Source of the DNA: Phoronis australis
Lineage: Eukaryota > Phoronida > Phoronidae
DNA length: 64,000 nt
Assembly (NCBI GenBank): GCA_002633005.1
Contig: NMRA01000117.1
Coordinates: 729,894-793,893, forward strand
Direction of reading: 5' to 3'
This document shows positions 58,491 to 64,000 of this stretch, piece after piece. Each line of letters starts with the position of its first letter. Position 1 is the stretch's first letter. Below the pieces are notes generated by a model, which saw only the letters and a program-made list of their open reading frames with translations, had not been told where the DNA came from and made no database searches. Both the position numbers and the translations under genes were made by a program.

Positions 58491-59146
58491 CAATTGTGTG
58501 CAGGCATCGATGGCTAGGAGTGTTAGTCATATTGTATTATCTCACAATCACACAATTGTGTGCAGGCATCGATGGCTACGAGTGTTAGTCATATTGTATT
58601 ATCTCACAATCACACAATTGTGTGCAGGCATCGATGGCTAGGAGTGTTAGACATATTGCATTATCTCACAATCACACAATTGTGTGCAGGCATCGATGGC
58701 TAGGAGTGTTAGTCATATTGTATTATTTCACAATCACACAATTGTGTGCAGGCATCGATGGCTAGGAGTGTTAGTCATGTTGTATTATCTCACAATCACA
58801 CAATTGTGTGCAGGCTTCGATGGCTAGGAGTGTTAGTCATATTGTATTATCTCACAATCACACAATTGTGTGCAGGCATCGATGGCTAGGAGTGTTAGTC
58901 ATGTTGTATTATCTCACAATCACACAATTGTGTGCAGGCATCGATGGCTAGGAGTGTTAGTCATATTGTATTATCTCACAATCACACAATTGTGTGCAGG
59001 CATCGATGGCTAGGAGTGTTAGTCATGTTGTATTATCTCACAATCACACAATTGTGTGCAGGCTTCGATGGCTAGGAGTGTTAGTCATATTGTATTATCT
59101 CACAATCACACAATTGTGTGCAGGCATCGATGGCTAGGAGTGTTAG
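58491..59146. repeat. 62-bp minisatellite, left part (about 10.5 copies)
   Basis: Unit ATTGTGTGCAGGCATCGATG + GCTAGGAGTGTTAGTCATAT + TGTATTATCTCACAATCACA + CA. CATATTG and CATGTTG variants alternate. It contains the palindrome CACAATTGTG. It is interrupted by the element at 59147-61373. Confidence 0.95.
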
Positions 59147-61373
59147 CAGTGTTCTCCACGACCACTTTTAAGGTGTCGCAGCGTCCTGTTTGGCCGAGCG
59201 CGCGTCCTGTTTAAATGTCCCGCGTCCTGTTTAAAAATCCAGCGTCCTGTTTAAAAATCCCGCGACCAGTTTAAAAATATAGGTTCTACTTTGTAAAAAA
59301 GACGTCGTCGTCGTTAATAAGTTCTTCACTGGTTCAAATTACGCTTGACAGCAACTGGCCATAGCCCATTGAAACTGAATAAAGGCTAAGCCTAAGGAAG
59401 TCGGTGGTCCGTTGTGGACAGCCTAATCACCGGACTCACTCAAGCGGCAGACCGGGCCGCAAGTCTATTTATGATGTAACGCGGCGTGTAAATAATCTCT
59501 CGATTATCTTTTCAATTCATCCTGAACGACTAGTCAATTTAAACAAAGGCCCAGTGCTACCTATACGCCTAATCCACTACCTGCTCACTGGAGGTGCAGT
59601 CCGGCACGAAAGTCGCTGATCGTTGCGTTAGTCCTTTTCGCTTTTGCAGTCACCTTTTTGTGTTCGGCGGAGAACTAATCATATTACCCATTGAAAATAA
59701 AATAATTAAGGCTAGGTGGTTAGTTCTGCGAAGTGTATGTTGTCAGCAAAGACACAGTTGCGCAGCCGTTTATGCAACGGCCGTCTTCTAGGAGGCCAGA
59801 ATTTTGGTTTTCGTAGCACATTTTTCAATATTCCGTGGGCCCCATGACAGACTTTACCGATACCAGTCTCAAAAACATTTGCATGAAACTGCCTTTGATG
59901 GTTCTCATTGGTTATTGTTTATGTATTTCTCACTTAGATGAGTAATATTGGTTACTTTTTGTGCCACCGGCCCATTGAGATTGACCGAGTTCATCTCGTT
60001 GCCTTATAAGGAGTTTCGTTGGCAGCATGAACATTGTGTTTGTGGCGCATACTCCCTCTAAAAATCTGCCGAGCCGTTCGCAAACTCAACTTCGACATTG
60101 GCTGTGACGTTTGCGGTTTCGGGGGAGTATTCCGAGATTTGGGACAGCGGGTGACGTCACTGAGTAAAGTTCAAAGTATATGTGTTTCGCGTTGAAAAAT
60201 TGCAGCCAAAATCACGTGCTCTCATTGAAATCAAGCAGTAATATCTAGCGTAATCCTGCAGGGTTTTGTTTACCTAGCGTGGTCCTTACGTTAGTGAATT
60301 CTATCCTGGCTTCCGTTACCAATTGACATGTGCATTCTACATACTTAGAAATGTCGTCTGCCGCGCGAAAGCGAAGCACCGCTAAACCTAAGGATTATTT
60401 TAAAAACCGAGAGATGTTTCAGATACTGACATTGACTCAGACGCATATACGACAGATAATCCAGGGCCAGATGGTGGTGATATTACCGGGCTCGGTCAAC
60501 GAATCGAAGATATCCGTGTCACAAACGATGAACCGAATTTTTGCCAACGTCAGACATCGGCAATACAAATGAATACAATTCGCTCTAACTTGAGAATAGA
60601 TGGTTTTCATCTGGAAGAATGAGTTTGTGACAATCCAGAAAATTATGGGAATTCCATAGTTGCAAGCGTTTGATAATTCAGTTGATATCTTTTTAGAGAT
60701 ATTGATTGTCATCAACAGGCCTGACACTCCCGTCCAAGTAGGCCTAGATGGAAAACGCAAGTGAATTGTTTTGTTTACCCTACCTAATTTGCAGTCATGG
60801 GGGACTCGCGTATTGTGCAGTTTTTACAAGAGTTCTGGTAGTGCAGAAGTTCAATATGTTGTACCAGCTTCAGAACATCGAATTCAGACTGTAAGAATGT
60901 GCAAGATATTACACGTACAGACTGAGAGAAAACGTAAACTGTGCTATCAAGACATAAAAATGTGACTGACTTAACAAAGACACTTCACTGTCTATGTCAT
61001 AGGAAAAGTTTACTTCTGTGCTAGACTTTTTGTACTTAGTTGACATTGACATCATTATTGAGTAGCCTAAAACATTTCCCCATACTGTATCAAACACTCT
61101 GTAGACTTCCATTTCGAAGTCATTGACTAAGCAAATGGGTTATGACATATGTGATATGTTTGTAAATAAGTCCAACTTTTAAAAATAAAAAGTTAAATAC
61201 ACACAGTTATTTGTTTGCACTACTGTGCATTACTGTTAAAGTGAGTGGGTAAAAATAAGGTGCACAAAAAACTGCACACTAGCTTATGGAGAACGTTGAC
61301 CGCCGCGCGGTTCCGGCACGTTGCAGTTTTTACGCGTGCGACCTGTTTAGATTTTCAGATGTGGAGAACACTG
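59147..61373. mobile_element. hAT-like DNA transposon, 2227 bp
   Basis: Perfect 13-bp terminal inverted repeats CAGTGTTCTCCAC ... GTGGAGAACACTG and a 5-bp target duplication GTTAG (59142-59146 and 61374-61378) inside the 62-bp minisatellite. The left subterminal region has four or five copies of GCGTCCTGTTTAAAAATCC. The CAGTG ends resemble hAT elements, a subset of which is reported to make 5-bp duplications; the usual length is 8. It encodes only short ORFs (for example 60330-60572, starting at MSSAARKRSTAKP for the second Met), with no recognisable transposase, so it is non-autonomous. Confidence 0.8.
60330..60572 (+). CDS. Short ORF in the hAT-like element, unrecognised
   Basis: 80 aa, basic (MSSAARKRSTAKPKDYFK from the second Met). 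I do not recognise it. It might be a remnant exon of a captured or transposase gene. Confidence 0.2.
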   Translation: MHSTYLEMSSAARKRSTAKPKDYFKNREMFQILTLTQTHIRQIIQGQMVVILPGSVNESKISVSQTMNRIFANVRHRQYK

Positions 61374-61720
61374 GTTAGTCATGTTGTATTATCTCACAAT
61401 CACACAATTGTGTGCAGGCATTGATGGCTAGGAGTGTTAGTCATGTTGTATTATCTCACAATCACACAATTGTGTGCAGGCATCGATGGCTAGGAGTGTT
61501 AGTCATATTGTATTATCTCACAATCACACAATTGTGTGCAGGCTTCGATGGCTAGGAGTGTTAGTCATATTGTATTATTTCACAATCACACAATTGTGTG
61601 CAGGCATCGATGGCTAGGAGTGTTAGTCATGTTGTATTATCTCACAATCACACAATTGTGTGCAGGAATCGATGGCTAGGAGTGTTAGTCATGTTGTATT
61701 ATCTCACAATCACACAATTC
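61374..61720. repeat. 62-bp minisatellite, right part (about 5.6 copies)
   Basis: Continues the array of 58491-59146 in register after the transposon. About 16 copies in total without the insertion. Confidence 0.95.
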
Positions 61721-64000
61721 TGGCTCCATGCCTGCTATGAATCAACTTGTTCCCAGTTGGGTCTCCCCCCTTATGTTTGACGAATGCTGCCAAGGTTTGA
61801 ACTCTTGAACACGAACAAAACAATGTCTATCAACATTATGTTTTAATAATTAATTAATCTATTTTTCTCCAGATTTGTTTTCAAGATGTATTGTAATTCT
61901 AGCTATGCAAAATAACAAATCAAATATAGTGCAGTAATATATAACTTCAACATTATTGGTAGACAGAAGTCTGTAACCACCGTTTGTACACATTATTGAA
62001 TGTTACATATTTATTGATTACATTTAAGTATTAGTTAATGATGTAAAATGTGAAGACACTGAGGCGGTGTGGCGACTCAGACTAGGTGCATTAGTTCTCA
62101 ATTGTCGAATGCACACAAACGCACAACTCCCTCATGATCAAAACTATGTTTTGTATTCGTTTTCTGAGGCATCTTTCCAAGCTATGTTCACCTCATTGAC
62201 TCAATATTATGGTACCTCGGTGAATGAAAGGACTGCAGGTACACATGGAATTGCTTACGCCTGGCAGGAAATTCAATTTGAGTGACAGCCCTTTAAAGCC
62301 TGTCTTCAACGGTAACACCAGTACTGTAAATTTGGTTCCTACAGTATGTTAAAACCATTGCTCTGATCCAACTAGTGCCATAAATTGTGAAATGTAATGA
62401 ACTGTTAGGCGTATTGGCTTGCTTGTGTCTACCTCTTCGCGAGAATCATCTTTTAATTCGAACAGCTGCAAATAATACCTGCATGCAATGGTGTTCTATT
62501 CAGACCCCTCTTCAATACAACTGCTATCGGTCTTATGTTGCTTGTGTTGAGATCTCGCGGTGACGCAACATGGCACGAAAAGGCAACTTTGCCTATCATT
62601 TGATGGGCTTACATTTGCGTGATTGAACTCACGTTTTCTTATTTTACTAAGGCTTTGCTAGGACTGTTTGGTTAGCCCAATACTTCTAAAATTACAAAAT
62701 TCCATTGAAGTTAGGCGTTAACTTTTACCTCGGATAAGTAGTTAACACATTTCTATGCAGTTGAAGGTGGTTCTGCTCTCTACACGGTATATATTTTGTA
62801 TTTGAAGTTGTCATGAATGAAGATAAGATCTTTTGTTAGACATATGTGGAATACTGTAAAAACGACCAATTTTTGTCAATAAGATTTGAAATATTTTACC
62901 TAACACAATTTCAGAGAACAGTGCATCTGGTACAATATGTTGAAGTTCCATTTTGAGGCATGATATTCTGATGTTAGCCCAATGTGGATGCTTTTCTTGA
63001 ATATTATTAACAAATATAAGCATCCAAGGACTGCAGGAGTCCATTTTATGAACAACGACTTGAGATGAAGTCAACAATTAGGTTTTACGCTCCACACAAA
63101 TATTTCTGAAATCTAATTAAATCTCACTAAAGTAAAAATGCTAATCAGTGTACCCATAACTGGTAGTTACAATTTGTTTTGTGTGAATTATTTCTAAGCT
63201 GTGATGTACTCTTAATTACATGTCGAAACTTTTATATTCAGTTATTGTGAAGTGGAAGCAAAACACAAAATGTTTGACGTGCACTTTTAATTAGTCTTAA
63301 GTCAATTTTCATGAAACGGATCCCACCTGACTCTCTGCTTCACATCACTTATTACACATGCGCACAATATTTTGCTAAAAGTTTCTTTTTCTCATTTTGT
63401 CATAAACCATCTTGGGGCTTGGCCGAAATATTTGCTGACACACACTTCATACTGGTTCTACAAATCTTTCAGTCACTGGTTTATTCTTCATAATCTCAGA
63501 ATACACTGTGATTGTCAAGTAGATATCTTGTCAAATGTGTTGGCAGGTCACAAAATTTTATGTAAACATGTCTTGGAATATGCTGACATGGCATGTACTA
63601 CATGTCAAACTTGTTTTACTGGACTGTGAAAAAGACCTGTTGTGACTGATGGCTAACCGTGTATTGTTCTTATTGAGACTGTCATTCAGCATTTATGTAT
63701 TACCGAGGCCATTATGAGGAAACATGACAAGTGGTTTAATCTTTATTTTATATCAAACCTGATTTTTGTTGTGTTGTTTTCCATTATGCTAATAAATTGA
63801 AATTTATGCAAATTTTGGTCACGCCGATGCCTTCGCGGAAGTCATCTTATATTCCTTGGTAACAACATTGTGTACTGCTGTGTAGACAATGCATAATTTC
63901 AGCATCACTAACTCTTATAGCTAAATGGCCAAATATCTGTTATACAGTGATCTGAAATTTTTAGCAAATACTTATTTTTTATTAGTATAAGTTACAGAAA
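61721..64000 (+). other. POLR3A: POLR3A intron 18, no further feature
   Basis: No exon with RPC1 similarity, RNA gene or strong repeat is seen. The short open frames here resemble nothing known to me. Confidence 0.5.

Noticed and set aside
58491-61720. Possible repeated exon in the 62-bp minisatellite (TGTGTGCAG followed by GCATCGATGG)
   Set aside because: Each unit has an acceptor-like AG, but the following reading hits a stop (TAG) in most copies and does not match the next expected POLR3A segment.

Overview
The window is eukaryotic nuclear DNA, AT-rich and intron-rich, with GT/AG introns, long spacers and many interspersed and tandem repeats. Protein similarity and repeat content (tRNA-like SINEs, LINE fragments, a THAP-encoding DNA transposon, foldback elements) point to an invertebrate animal, probably marine. 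The sequence alone does not fix the phylum. Isolated single Ns (19052, 20225, 23479, 39222, 52951) mark assembly joins.

Layout. (1) 1-2.4 kb: no gene recognised. (2) 2.4-11.05 kb, + strand: an unrecognised multi-exon gene of short exons. Almost every junction is phase 2, and several 3' exons carry their own stop codons, so alternative C-termini are possible. (3) 11.5-34.4 kb, - strand: SF1, the branch-point-binding splicing factor. It is traced through 11 exons in one continuous frame: U2AF-ligand motif, helix-hairpin region, KH-QUA2, one zinc knuckle and a proline-rich tail. Its 3' part is present twice, as copy A (20226-26027) and copy B (11469-19051), nearly identical and joined through single Ns. 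(4) 36.36-57.4 kb, + strand: POLR3A, the largest subunit of RNA polymerase III. It is traced from its start codon through exon 18 (785 codons) and leaves the window unfinished. SF1 and POLR3A are divergent, about 2 kb apart.

Mobile DNA. The most interesting item is a 1693-bp element at 14727-16419 inside copy B. It has 157-bp terminal inverted repeats and a TTAA target duplication. The matching empty site is visible in copy A. It encodes a THAP-type transposase N-terminal half on the + strand and, convergently, a cysteine-rich protein resembling the P2X7 'ballast' domain on the - strand. A broken relative sits between the two SF1 copies. Other mobile or repeat elements are a 2.2-kb hAT-like element that splits a 62-bp minisatellite in POLR3A intron 18, two related foldback elements around POLR3A exon 1, a LINE 3' fragment in an SF1 intron, a LINE endonuclease fragment, tRNA-like SINE pieces, and a 1.2-kb element with short inverted ends. 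A three-copy intronic family begins 47-64 bp downstream of POLR3A 5' splice sites.

Functionally the window holds two housekeeping RNA-metabolism genes (pre-mRNA branch-point recognition and Pol III transcription) plus one unknown gene, with the remainder being introns and repeats.
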